The notes under the pieces: model-generated | Told to the model about the DNA's origin: nothing | Databases searched by the model: none | Seen by the model: the letters and a program-made list of their open reading frames with translations, nothing else | Part shown: positions 1 to 10,691 of the stretch, in pieces | Position numbering within the stretch: position 1 is the stretch's first letter | Layout of the letters: the number at the start of each line of letters is the position of its first letter | From: Merluccius polli | Taxonomy: Eukaryota > Chordata > Actinopteri > Gadiformes > Merlucciidae | Assembly (NCBI GenBank): GCA_030340625.1 | Contig: JAOPHQ010005449.1 | Coordinates: forward strand, 10,001-74,000 | DNA length: 64,000 bases | Direction of reading: 5' to 3' | Translations under genes and position numbers: made by a program

Positions 1-749
1 GTATGCAGGAACACACGGAAGGCTATTTATTTGCATTGTTAATTTCACCTGCTCCTGGTGTATGTAAATGGCCTCGGCCGATAACTTAGATTCTGATTAG
101 CCCTCAGGCGACCACTTAACAGTAATTAACATTCACCATTTAGCTCTCCATTTTGCTCCACCGCTTCAATATGCCATGGATGTGTTTGCACGCTCGCGCA
201 GAAGGCCAAACCGTTTAAAAACAACCCCTTTTGTTTTTCTTTTTTCCACGAGCGATCAATTTGGCAATGTGACTTTGAAACCTGTTTTTTTGTTATTTGC
301 TCGTACTTGCCCGTGTTTGTGTAACAATGAACTAAAGACTATGTCGAGGCCTTAATAATATAAAGCAAAATATGTGACAGTAACATACTGGTCACCAACG
401 CCGAGATACACACATCACAACGAGAAAGCACAAAGATTTTTTTGTGACACTGTATTCCAGTACAGCGCACAATAGGCGTCTTGTAAAATGCCTGGTACAA
501 GTGTCTACCATTTCATGGTCAAGCATTGCTACAGAACCAGTGTAGCTACAACCGCTGTATTAGCATGAGTGGCCAAACGCTAAAAAGCGTAGCAGTGCTC
601 TCTGTGCCCGACGACAGGCTGTTAATAGCGCTGTCACGGAAGCGGAGAGAGTTTAGACGGAGCTACAATAATGATCTCTATCAACGACCAGCTCCCCTAC
701 CGCACACGCCTGCTCAACCAAGTCCCCGGATATCCATATACCCACATCT
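1..749. other. Non-coding DNA, no gene seen
   Basis: Mixed-composition sequence without a convincing open frame. The only long frame (526-837, 103 codons) runs into a CA repeat and shows no domain. An octamer motif ATTTGCAT lies at 29-36. Confidence 0.6.
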
Positions 750-769
750 TACACACACACACACACACA
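750..769. repeat. (AC)10 microsatellite
   Basis: Uninterrupted AC dinucleotide run. Confidence 0.95.
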
Positions 770-928
770 GTAGTAGTGGTTCCCGGAGAGGGATTTGCAT
801 AATGCCAGCGTTTCCAGTGGGAGAAGCAATAACGTGACTGGTTTGTGCACACTCCTGCAGCGCTGGGTATCATACGCATCATGTAGCCAAGGTAAAACAC
901 ACATTTTTGTGTGCACGTGAGCGCGCAC

Positions 929-948
929 GTGTGTGTGTGTGTGTGTGT
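929..948. repeat. (GT)n microsatellite
   Basis: GT run, bordered by alternating purine-pyrimidine sequence (GCGCGCACGT upstream, GTGTGCATGCATGTGCATGC downstream). Confidence 0.9.
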
Positions 949-982
949 ATGTGTGCATGCATGTGCATGCTTTAGCCTTAAG

Positions 983-1300
983 GATGAATGAATGAATGAA
1001 TGAATGAATGAATGAATGAAAATCTTTATTTTGAACATGTTTAAAAAAAAAGAAAATGGGCAACAGTTAAAAACAAATAAACAATAAATTCAATATGATA
1101 AAAAAAAATGTAATACAGCCTCTCAGGCAACAACAAAAAAATATATATCTCATGTTCAAAAAGGAGTAGGATGAAGTATAAAACTTATTGAATCCTACCC
1201 CTTCGTTTACGCGTACTTCAGCGTCATCTCATTTTTTATTTTATTTTATATACCCACATGGTATACCCTTATCAAACTTAACTAAACAAAATCTTTCCAG
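983..1300 (-). mobile_element. Truncated LINE 3-prime tail with (GAAT)n end
   Basis: A (GAAT)n tract (983-1020) is followed by CTTTATTTTGAACATG and A-rich sequence, then a hairpin whose arms are GTAGGAT (1166-1172) and ATCCTAC (1192-1198). Read on the minus strand this is hairpin, untranslated tail, then tetranucleotide tail, the layout of a 5-prime-truncated non-LTR retrotransposon. I recall similar sequence as a common fish repeat, but family assignment needs a library search. The boundary near 1300 is approximate. Confidence 0.45.
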
Positions 1301-1370
1301 TAATGCCATCAAGGAAGATCTCAAGGCAGGAACTCAAGACGTCATACCTAAAACTGAAAGACTAACGTAA

Positions 1371-1429
<59 letters not shown>
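1371..1429. repeat. Compound (TG)n(TA)n microsatellite
   Basis: About nine TG units pass directly into about twenty TA units. Confidence 0.95.
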
Positions 1430-1431
<2 letters not shown>

Positions 1432-1660
1432 TATAAGACCAAACTAAAAGTACCTTTGCCATTCACTCTAACCTCACATTGTAATGGATTTGGCGGAAAA
1501 CAAAATGTATTTCAATGTTATGCACGTTACCACGCGACAATAAACAACGACAACATCAGAGCATTGAACAGGCCCTAACCACGGCTATATTTATTTTAGC
1601 TACCTCACAAAAAGGCCAAGGAAGCGACCATGCGAGGCGGTTAGAAAACATGTTTAGAGT

Positions 1661-1804
1661 GTGTGTGTGTGTTTGGAGGTGAAAGCATGGAGGGGAGGGG
1701 AGGGGAGAGGGGGGAGAGCAGTATGTATGGCCCAGAACCCTATGAAGGACAAACCAAGGGAGGGATGGAGTGGTGTTGGTGGTGGTGGTGGTGGTGGGGG
1801 GGGA
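1661..1804. repeat. Simple-repeat cluster: GT, GGGGA, GGT and poly-G
   Basis: A short GT run at 1661, a GGGGA-rich stretch at 1690-1716 and a GGT trinucleotide run ending in poly-G at 1771-1804. Open frames on both strands here are translated repeat. Confidence 0.85.
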
Positions 1805-1844
1805 TATATTGTGCATGACATTGAACGTCTGCGGCATAAGTAAT

Positions 1845-2150
1845 GACCACGGTGTTCGGTGACAAGCCAGCCTCGTAGCCGCGGCGATGGGACATTGTGG
1901 GACATTGTTCTCCATGACCGGGCCGAGTCCTTGCTCCTCTCCTCGCCTAGCTCTTCATTAGCCGATGAAGAAAATAAAGGGCCGTTAGCGTGCAGCTAGC
2001 GTCCACTGTGTACGGTGGCCATTCGTCGCCCTTTAGGGACGGACAGCTCGGTTTTTGGGAGACCGTGTCCGTCGACCGGCAGAAACCAAAGACGGTCGCT
2101 GTTTTGTCGGACTTTCGACTCGATGCCGATCCAGCGTCGTTGCGCAGGTC
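1845..2150. promoter_or_regulatory. CpG-dense patch, possible unmethylated regulatory region
   Basis: CpG dinucleotides are much more frequent here than in the flanks, especially 1985-2145, with clusters such as GTCCGTCGACCGG. Short frames on both strands (1990-2233) overlap it but none has a domain or clear splice context. It could be a small CpG island of an unannotated transcript, an enhancer, or simply GC-rich unique sequence. Confidence 0.3.
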
Positions 2151-2239
2151 TGATTGCTCCCACTGTGAATGTTGGTGTTAAATCACAGAGAGTGAATAGC
2201 TTGCAGTCAATAGTGACGGTGCCCATGAACTAAAATCAT

Positions 2240-3141
2240 TCAGTTTCACTTCAAATTGTCCAACAACCCAGTTAACAATAACTTAAGCTTTTAAAGTAAC
2301 TTACATTGGCGTTATATTGTATTAAATTGGCGTTCTAATGTTTTTTATTTTGGTTCCACCAAATCGAAGGCCAAAGGTTATAATTGAATAGCCCAATTTG
2401 GAAATAAATAGCCCACTGATTTAAATATGTGCTTTGCATATGTCCGAACAACAGGACCTATGTACCTGATGTTAACATGACAAGAACTACAATATTGTGC
2501 AAACTGAAATTTCACATACAACTAGTTGTGTAGCTGATTTTAGAAAATAAAGCTTCTATGATATGTATAAGTGGATAAATACAGTATACCTAATCCATTG
2601 ATTAACATAAGGGAACATATAAACACAACATATGTGCGGTAGAGTGTATATTGTACGTTTTGGATTCAAGTTATGATTATATTCTGGTTCCACCGAATCC
2701 TTTTTGGTGGTTTGGAAATGGCCGCCCTACTGCTGTGCTGTACTGTCCTTAATTAGCTCAGAGCGAGCTTGCGTGGGACTTTAATGGACGCCTGCTTGAT
2801 TTGTGTTTAACCCTTTCTTTATTAGTCACAGTGATGGAGCTAAACAGTGGGGTTTAGTCTTCTTCCACTCTGTACCCACGCAATCTCCCCCCCCAAGCAG
2901 GTTCAAACCAAGGCCACCCTGCCAGTTAACAAAGGGGATAATAAAGCTTTAATTGAGAGAAAGAAACCCCTTATTCCACTACTGGATGCGGGGGCGCAGG
3001 TTACGACGACCAGCGTTCGTTGACAATGTTAAGAGTCAAGTCAGTTACTCTCAGACAAGAGACTACAAAATAATAAAGAAAAAATAAAAAGAAACAATGT
3101 GAAAGATTGTGTAGGATTAGGCAGGGGGGGGGGTCCATGGG
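2240..3141. other. AT-rich non-coding DNA
   Basis: No coding signal. The phrase TGGTTCCACC occurs twice about 330 bp apart (near 2352 and 2684), which may mark an old repeat but is too short to classify. Confidence 0.55.
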
Positions 3142-3189
3142 CTGTGTGTGTGTGTGTGTGTATGTGTGTGTGTTGGGAGGGGGGGGGGC
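3142..3189. repeat. (GT)n tract ending in poly-G
   Basis: GT dinucleotides interrupted by TATG, then GGGAGG and a G run. Confidence 0.9.
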
Positions 3190-3503
3190 ACGGCGATATG
3201 AATAACCCGCTGTTAGGGCGACCACAGAGAGGACTAATTAAAAAGGAGAGCGCGTATTCCTCCATGTCTGCGGAAATGTTTTAATGTTTGGCGTGGGATG
3301 TTTACGCCGTCCCCAGGAACAAACCACCGCCGCGTGCTTCTTTCCATATTTATTTATTTCCTCTCTCTTTTTTTTTTTCGGTTGGCTTTTGTGCACACTC
3401 AGTGTTATTTTGTAAACATGTCGGCGCGGCGGGAAGCGCGGCCATAAATGTCACTCAAGAGGCAGCATAATTTCATTTTGTTTGGAAGAAATAACTCCCT
3501 CCT

Positions 3504-3600
3504 GCACACACCCACCCACACACCCACACACACACACACACACACACCCCACGCCCACACACACACACCCACACACACACACCCACACCCACCCACCCTG
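3504..3600. repeat. Degenerate (CA)/(CCCA) tract
   Basis: CA repeats interrupted by CCCAC and CCACCC units over nearly 100 bp. The frames through it on both strands are translated repeat. Confidence 0.9.
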
Positions 3601-3721
3601 CCCCACAACCTTCAAACTGATTATGTTCCCCTCGGAAACCTTTCAACCTGACTAGCGCTTTGATGGAAGGCTGGCCCTAGGTACCGATGCTGTTAATTCA
3701 CATCCAGTAGTGGAGGTATAG

Positions 3722-3827
3722 GGCGAGAGACAGGGAGAGAGAGAGAGAGACAGACAGAGAGACAGATAGACAGACAGAGACAGAGAGACAGTAAGAGAGA
3801 GAAACAGAGACAGACAGAAAGATCGAC

Positions 3828-3862
<35 letters not shown>
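3722..3862. repeat. Polypurine GA/CAGA tract
   Basis: About 140 bp of GA, CAGA and GACAGA units, nearly all purine on the + strand, ending in about 13 pure GA units. Confidence 0.9.
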
Positions 3863-3863
<1 letters not shown>

Positions 3864-3864
<1 letters not shown>

Positions 3865-4636
3865 CCACAACTCAATGGCTCCTTGAATCATAGGATTTCC
3901 GTTACTTGAATCTAAAGAAAATGGCTGCCAATGACTGAAGTTATGTCAACCCCTGATATGAGGAAATATGAACAACTAATTACCATATTTCCCATTAAAA
4001 GAGGGGGGCGAGAGGTTTTTTTTAGGGGGGGGGATAAGTTCTCGAGCTGCAGTAAATTGCATAATTATGGGCTTTTTTTCTTGTTATTCTTGTTTGCTGG
4101 GCCTGGGAACTCACAACGAACAATATTCCCTGGATTTATAAGCGGCCACCGAACTCTGGCAGCGGGCTGATAAAGGAGAGAGCTGCTGGTTTGGCATTCT
4201 TGGGCTGAAGACAGATTTCTAATGGTAATAGGAAACATTTATGTGGACTCCCAACTCTGATGCTGGGCCCGCTATTAAGAAAAGTAAAGACAAGCAATAA
4301 TATTCCCGTTAGAGCGCCTTCGGATTGTAATTACGAATGAAAGCACATAAAGTGGTATCAAATATCCGACAGCAGGCCAAACAAATTGCTGCCTGCTCAG
4401 TAAAATATGATTGATTCATTAGGCCAAGGTATTTTCTAAAAGGAAATAAACAAAAAAGCGAATATTAACGACATCAGTCATAACCTCAATAGCAAACGGT
4501 CTCCATTTTTCCCCTGAAAATAAAGCTCCTTAATCGTTTACGCCGTCAAGACAAGTAATAGTCAAACATGCAGATTATAAAGCAATGACTCTACTCATGA
4601 ACTTAGCATGACTCTCCGATACACGGCTGCAAGACC
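3864..4636. other. Non-coding DNA, AT-rich
   Basis: Unique-looking AT-rich sequence with short poly-G runs near 4022. No gene or mobile element recognised. Confidence 0.55.
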
Positions 4637-4658
4637 GGGGGGGGGGGGGGGGGGGGGG
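4637..4658. repeat. Poly-G run, 22 nt
   Basis: Uninterrupted G homopolymer, one of many long G/C runs in the window. Confidence 0.95.
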
Positions 4659-4708
4659 ATGGAAGCTGGGGATTTGGTGTGCTAACCCCCCGCATCGATC
4701 CAGAGCGA

Positions 4709-4817
4709 GCATCACCAGAAACCAGTGGGCGTTGGAAGCCCTTTGATCACCCACTGGTCATGGCTTCTGGTGGATGCAGCAGCCGTGGACAGCTCCCATG
4801 GCACCCTGGGAGCTGTA
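4709..4817. other. Two adjacent hairpins
   Basis: Hairpin one pairs CATCACCAGAA and ACCAGTGGG (4710-4730) with CCCACTGGT and TTCTGGTGGATG (4750-4776), leaving a 6-nt bulge in the right arm. Hairpin two is a perfect 10-bp stem, ACAGCTCCCA with TGGGAGCTGT, around 4789-4816. Both have short loops. They may be a structured RNA, a repeat relic or a regulatory cruciform; no known family is recognised. Confidence 0.4.
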
Positions 4818-4987
4818 GTCAGGAAGGTCCAATGGTGGTGGATCATGTCTGATTACACATCAATTAAACATGAAACACAGGAGCTCCAGCCGAAGGATAT
4901 GGGACCCGCCTATGGAATATCTTGGCAATGAAAAAATAAATGATAAAAAAAGGGTGCGATACACAAGTACCCCCCCCTCACCCCCAA

Positions 4988-4990
<3 letters not shown>

Positions 4991-5027
<37 letters not shown>
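4991..5027. repeat. (CT)n microsatellite
   Basis: About 18 uninterrupted CT units. Confidence 0.95.
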
Positions 5028-5028
<1 letters not shown>

Positions 5029-5850
5029 AAGAGGCTCAAACAGGCTTCTCAATTGCTGAAATACGTCAAGTCACGGCGCACTTGGCACAGATCCAAGACA
5101 ACTGAGGAAGTGGAATCAACATGGCGCCGTGATGTCTCTCTTTTTATTTATTTAATTTCTTTGCCGAGTAAACAGACTAATCTGCACACTTGCCACCACC
5201 GCCGCCTCGTTACCGGGGCTCTTAATTAAAATGCGGGCGCCTCCTCCTTCGAGCGGTTACCAATACTCGACGTGCTGGATTTACCGCCGGCGGAGTCGGA
5301 CATCATTTGTTTTTTAATAAAACATCGGCGGGATTAAGCCGGCAGAGTTTACGGGAGATTTGGCTCCGGAGGAGCCGCTAGCGTCTTGTAAAGACGCTCC
5401 GTAGCAAACAAGGAAACAAATGCTTTGGCATATTTAGGAGGCATTTAATTGCTCTTAATATCGCGCAAATGATGATAACGACAGGGATTCCTAACACAAA
5501 CACAAATACTGTAAAGAGGGAACGGTTGCGTGGCGACAGGAGGCTTTACCTGCGAATGAGATCGCGTTTGTTTACCCTCATTTCAGCCTGAATATCCAGG
5601 GTGTAATGTAGAGAAGGAATAGTATTAATTAGTGCCTTTAATGAGGGGTTTTATGGGTTGCCACAGTAGACGGCACATAAAAACGACAGCGTCATCGCTA
5701 ATTCAACATGGCAGCCCCGCAGAACACCATCTGGTGCCCGAGAAACTGTTAATAAAGTCACAGTTATCTTTTTCCAACCACTTTATCCAGAATAAAAATT
5801 TGCTAAATGAATTTGCCGAGAGTCAAATCCGTGGGTGAGTGGAGAGAATA
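5028..5850. other. Non-coding DNA, no gene seen
   Basis: Mixed sequence with several TTAATTAA-like and CGGCG-rich pieces (5200-5350). No sensible reading frame. Confidence 0.55.
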
Positions 5851-5898
5851 AGGTGAGGTGAGGTGGGGTGGGGGTGGGGTGGGGGTGGGGGGGGGGGC
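5851..5898 (+). repeat. G-rich (GGGGT)n tract with quadruplex potential
   Basis: GAGGT units grade into GGGGT/GGGGGT units and then a run of 11 or more G. There are well over four G-runs of four or more with 1-nt T loops, enough to form a stable G-quadruplex on the + strand. Confidence 0.8.
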
Positions 5899-6131
5899 CT
5901 GTAGGGAGGAATGCCGAATCTGAGAAAGGCAGAAAGAAAGCCATTTGATTCGGAGGGGAGGGGGGGGGGGCTACGTTCTGCCGGGGAACCGACTCACGGC
6001 GCTAATGATAATTTCAGCTTTCATTGCTGACGATTTGAAACAAAAGGCTTTGCTTCACTTTTTTTAATTGCACCTCACATCCACTTAAACACATTCCATA
6101 ATGAGGCTACACATCTAACTGTAACGCGCGC

Positions 6132-6132
6132 A

Positions 6133-6191
<59 letters not shown>
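6132..6191. repeat. Poly-C joined to (CA)n
   Basis: A run of about 17 C passes directly into a CA array with one AAA interruption. Confidence 0.95.
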
Positions 6192-6834
6192 CACCCCCTC
6201 CACTCATTACAGCAAATGAAACGTACAACAACAAAAAAAGACGAGACAAAACCTAAAGCAAATTCGGCGCCGCCGCCGCTAATTGCAAAGTGTGTTAACA
6301 TCTGGCGACCAAGACACAGGAAACAGGGGGGGGGGTGGGGGGCCTCGAATGTTGCGCCGAGCCTATCCGTGATCGATACCGAGGGGACGGCGAAGAACGC
6401 GCCGCGCTTCATCTCGGCCTTAACCGCTGTGGTGGTGGTGGTAGTGGTGGTCGTCAGTGGCGGTGTCTCATCGGAAATGCTTCCCACGTCACCCTGGCGT
6501 CGTTTCCTACCGCCCGTCTACCCCCACCTCGAGTGCTCTCCTTGCCTTTTGCACTCCCTTGTTTACACTAGCGCCGACAATGAATAGATAATTGCGTTAA
6601 TCCCCTTTGCCCGGGACCTTGAACACTTTAATTCATGCTGATTGTTTTGACTCTCCTCGCCAGGCGAATCGATACAGCCAATTTCAGCACTTTCTTTTGT
6701 TGCTGGTGCTGGTGGAGTCGGAAACACTGATACAATAAATAAATAAAAAGTCCTTGCCAGTCCATTTTGCATGAGCGCAGACATGAAGCATATCTCTCAA
6801 AGTTATCACACATTCAAGCAGCTGGCGCACACGC
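6192..6834. other. Non-coding DNA with GGT repeat
   Basis: Contains a GTGGTGGTGG trinucleotide run near 6428-6455 and a poly-G near 6327. The frames at 6107-6587 on both strands are driven by these repeats and by the preceding CA array. Confidence 0.55.
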
Positions 6835-6877
6835 ACAAGAACACACGTGTGTGTGTATGTGTGTGTCTGTACACACG

Positions 6878-6915
<38 letters not shown>
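6835..6915. repeat. Self-complementary GT/CG/CA alternating tract
   Basis: GT repeats, then (CG)n, then (CA)n, so that the GT half can pair with the CA half and the whole is alternating purine-pyrimidine. Confidence 0.85.
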
Positions 6916-6916
<1 letters not shown>

Positions 6917-6990
6917 CCTAGACACACACTGGTAGCCTGATTACTTTTAGCTACTGGGCATATTATTTAGTGTGTCCAACTCAACAGTTT

Positions 6991-7142
6991 TGTGTGTGTG
7001 TATGTCCTATTTTAATTAAAATAAAGCATTTAAAATGTGCGTGTGTGTGTGTGTGCTTGTGCATGTTTGTGTGTGTGTGTGTGTGTGTGCTTGTGCCTGG
7101 TGTGTTCAGTGTGTGTGTGTGTGTGTGCGCGTATGTGTGTGC
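6991..7142. repeat. Clustered (GT)n microsatellites
   Basis: Four GT blocks separated by short unique sequence. The three overlapping frames across this stretch are translated repeat. Confidence 0.9.
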
Positions 7143-7383
7143 AGGGGTTTCTTCTCCATGTCTCTGTGAAGCTCTTATCAGCATCCGAACGCCCTCTAAC
7201 CCCATCCTCCTCCTCACATGCATGACCTCTTCATTCCAGCCAACAGTCAGAAGATATGAGCAAATAGCTTGGGAAGAAGGATAAATACATCACACCACAC
7301 ATGCACACGTACAACCCCCCCCTCCACACACACACATCTGTCTGATTGAAATGAATCAAATAAATAAAATGTCATTTTATGAG

Positions 7384-7404
7384 TGTGTGTGTGTGTGTGT
7401 GTGC
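7384..7404. repeat. (GT)n microsatellite
   Basis: About ten GT units followed by GCGTGCACGCACG. Confidence 0.9.
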
Positions 7405-7467
7405 GTGCACGCACGTGACATTGCAGTAACACAGTTAAATCCTGACAGGATAAAAACAGGAAATTGG

Positions 7468-8512
7468 GTAACACTTTATAATAACTAAATGCTTTGGAGC
7501 ATTTAGAACATATTAGTTAATAGTGAATTAATCATTAGTAAAACAACAATACATTATTAAATCATTACTAACCTACTAACTAAATATGATAAGCATTGAA
7601 AAACACTGTAGCAAATGATTTATTTCTGATAAGTAGGTTAATTTATAATAGTTAATTCATCATTAGTAAAACATGAATAATACATTATTAAATCATTACT
7701 AACCTACTAATAAACACTATGTTAAGCATTTATATATACTGTATATAAATGATTTATTGTATTGTATTAATAGGGCCATTTTTAAGGTGTCTGATAACTG
7801 CATTATCATACTTTATGGACGACTTGTTTACCATACCAAGTATTTTAGTAGTTACAAATCAGTGTAAAGAAGCATTTAGAAAGCATTACTAAATAGTTAA
7901 TAAATGTGGATGTGTTAACAACTATTTTATAAACACTTACTAATGACGCAACTAATGCTTACTAAAGCTAGTTGTAAAGCATTTACTAATCGTTAGTTAA
8001 GACTTTTGCGTGACCAAATCTAAAGTGAGAACTATCTATGCCTTATTAAACATTTATACGTTATCCATAAAGGGTGAAGAAGCTACCATTCCAGAACCTC
8101 ACATCTTCAAGAGGAAACAGACACAACACAAGGTGGTACAAGAAATGTGAGGTGTGGATTATTTTCCGATAACATGCACGGCTATGACGTGATTGTCTAA
8201 TCACCGGTCTAAAAATGCACCAAACGAAACGTTAGTAACTATCAACTTGGACTGGACTCGGGGGGAATCCGCTTAGAAAGCTTCCCCGTTATCAGGTCGT
8301 TACTAAGGTCATCTCTATGTACTGGAGTAATACGCATTAGTTGCATCATTAGTCAGTGTTTACAAGTCGTCTATAAAGTATGACAATATGAGTTAGTTGG
8401 TAGTAGGTTAGTAATGATTTAATAGTGTATTGATCATGTTTTACTAATGATGAATTCACTATTAATGTTGTAAACACTCCAAAGCGTTTAGTTATTAGAA
8501 AGTTTAGTTATG
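7468..8512. mobile_element. Non-autonomous inverted-repeat element (MITE-like)
   Basis: The left end (about 7477-7605) and the reverse complement of the right end (about 8380-8505) share long stretches: ATAACTAAATGCTTTGGAG against ATAACTAAACGCTTTGGAG, then GTGAATTMATCATTAGTAAAAC and AAATCATTACTAACCTACTA. A segment of about 130 bp inside the left half is duplicated (7545-7605 and 7660-7715). The left terminus GGTAACACTTTATAATAACT resembles a common fish MITE end. There is no transposase frame. The target-site duplication could not be fixed, so superfamily is open. Confidence 0.6.
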
Positions 8513-10601
8513 GAAAAAGTCTCTCGATGTAGAAGGACTGTGTGTGTGATAAACCTAGTAGTAGTATTATAACGTACTGTATATCCTCTGGTATTCCCCA
8601 AGTTCACCGATTTTAATCTCCAAGGACTAAACTTCCAAGAGGTTCCACGGTCTCCCTGTGAATTACACTGCTGATGAGATGTGACAGTGAAATAATAGAT
8701 ATTTTAGTCAATATGCTTTTAATTACCCACCGCTGCAAAGAACACGAGAGAGCGTTTGCTACGACAAAATGGTTGACAGCCATACTGATGAGCATCACAA
8801 AGGAGGAGGCCAACGGCCAAAAAAGACAGGTATGATGAGGATGTGTAAGCTAATTGTTCTCATCAGAATCACTTATGATTCATAAACATTCATCGCCTCT
8901 TCCGACATCCCCTTTGAAAAAAATCAAAGGCACGTCGCCGAAGGAAAAAAAACACAAAACACGTAAGACGTTTAATGTGTAATTAATCGTGTCCCACCCC
9001 GACAGTTCACCTTATTGATGAGAACATAGAGGGGCCGATCACTCCAGGGTCCCCCCCCCCCCGTGTTTTTAATGAAATGTGTGAGGCTGCCTGCTCCATA
9101 ACCAGATTTGCGGTAAGCAAATACGAGAAAATTAACAGTGGCCATCTCTCAGACGTAGCTACCGCCAAGTGGCATTTGGAAAATTACTTCTTACATTCCA
9201 TTTGCGAGCGCGACTCCTTCACAGGGCGGTAATTGACATCAGTGTAATGAAATTGCGCGTACAATCACTGAATGTGTTTTTAAAGTCAATAACATAGGAA
9301 AAAAATTGAATGCCCCACTGAGCAAGTTTGAAAATACAATTAAGATCCATTTGAATGCGCCGAGCGGCCATTTTGAATCACTTACGCACAGAGACAATCG
9401 TTTGCCTCGTACGAGGTAAGCTACTGGCAGTTTGCAGTGCTTAGGAGCTTGAGTGAAGACAAATGCACATTGTGTAATAGTAATTAAGGCATTTTTCTGT
9501 GAAATAGAAATGTCCAGTAAATAAAACAAAAGCAGCCATAAACATGGCGAGTATCGTGGGAAATGAGCGTGAAATATCAACAACAAAGTGAGAAAATGTG
9601 AAAGAAAGTCAACAGAATCCATAGTTTGGATCCTTCTCTTCTACATGCTTTAGTTTGGTATTCTGTACCTAAACCCACTCACCGGCTACATAAACGATTC
9701 ATGTGCTTTGCCAGGTGAGCATGTTCACATCTGAATTCCCTTCTGGTTTTTCTTCTTCTTCTTCTTCTCCTTCTCCTTCTTCTTCTTCCCTTTTGTTTTT
9801 GTTTTTTTACCAGGTAGTGATCCAACCTCTCAAGTGTCTACCTGCTACACTTCACAGCTCAGCCATCGCATTCTGGCTGAACGCACCGAAGGCCAAGCTG
9901 CACAGACTCTTCCATTCTTCCCTCCCTCTGCTCGACAAAAGCCGCCTTTAAGTGACCACTAGGCGAGCGGGAGCAGAGACGTGTGATGTATCGACTCGGG
10001 GAGCAAAAAACACGTTTTTCCTTGACCTGTGATCTGTGCCAAAGGTATGGTTATACAGAGGAACCATGAGGAAGAAAGAGGATTGCCAAGGATTAGGGGG
10101 TTTCCAAGCCCCCCATTTGTCAGGTGTACATGTGAGCATAATCTGGGGGAGCTGTGGAGCACAGTTCCTACCTCTGTGGTGGTTTATGATTATGGAGGGG
10201 GGCGGGCATCTTTTTCCGCCCCTCCCTTTTATTTTTTTTCCTTTTCTCAAAGTACTCCAGATCACAAATATAACATATTTTGATTGTTACTTGATGTGCA
10301 TGGATGTACATATTCCACACAAAACAAATTGCACAAGGGTCAGCAGTTCGCTGCACGATTGGTTTGCGGTGACAAACCTTGATACAGAATTGCTTAAACG
10401 TTAAGGGCAGAGGCAAAGGTAATATCAGGTGCCAGAAAGTCTGTTCTGTTCACCTGCTGATCTGATTCCCCCCCCGGTACTGCATTATTAATAATATCAT
10501 TGATTAGAAGGTTGATCAAAAGGTATATGGTTTACAATTGACAATGACTCGATCAATTTGCACGTTCTGTACACAAAACAAAGCACAAGCAGGTTCATAA
10601 T

Positions 10602-10603
<2 letters not shown>
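8513..10603. other. Non-coding DNA
   Basis: Contains a C run at about 9052-9062, a CTT/CTC-rich stretch at 9748-9790 and a 127-codon minus-strand frame (9239-9622) with no domain. No gene or mobile element recognised. Confidence 0.5.
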
Positions 10604-10666
<63 letters not shown>

Positions 10667-10691
10667 CGTGTGTGCGCGTGCGTGCGTGCAT
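10604..10691. repeat. Long (GT)n microsatellite
   Basis: About 29 GT units followed by GCGT/GTGC variant units. Confidence 0.95.

Noticed and set aside
6107..6587. Overlapping frames of 120-126 codons on both strands
   Set aside because: Both depend on CA, C and GGT repeats. No conserved motif.
9239..9622. 127-codon minus-strand frame, among the longest outside mobile elements
   Set aside because: No domain, no splice context, Leu/Phe/Ser-rich composition expected from AT-rich DNA.
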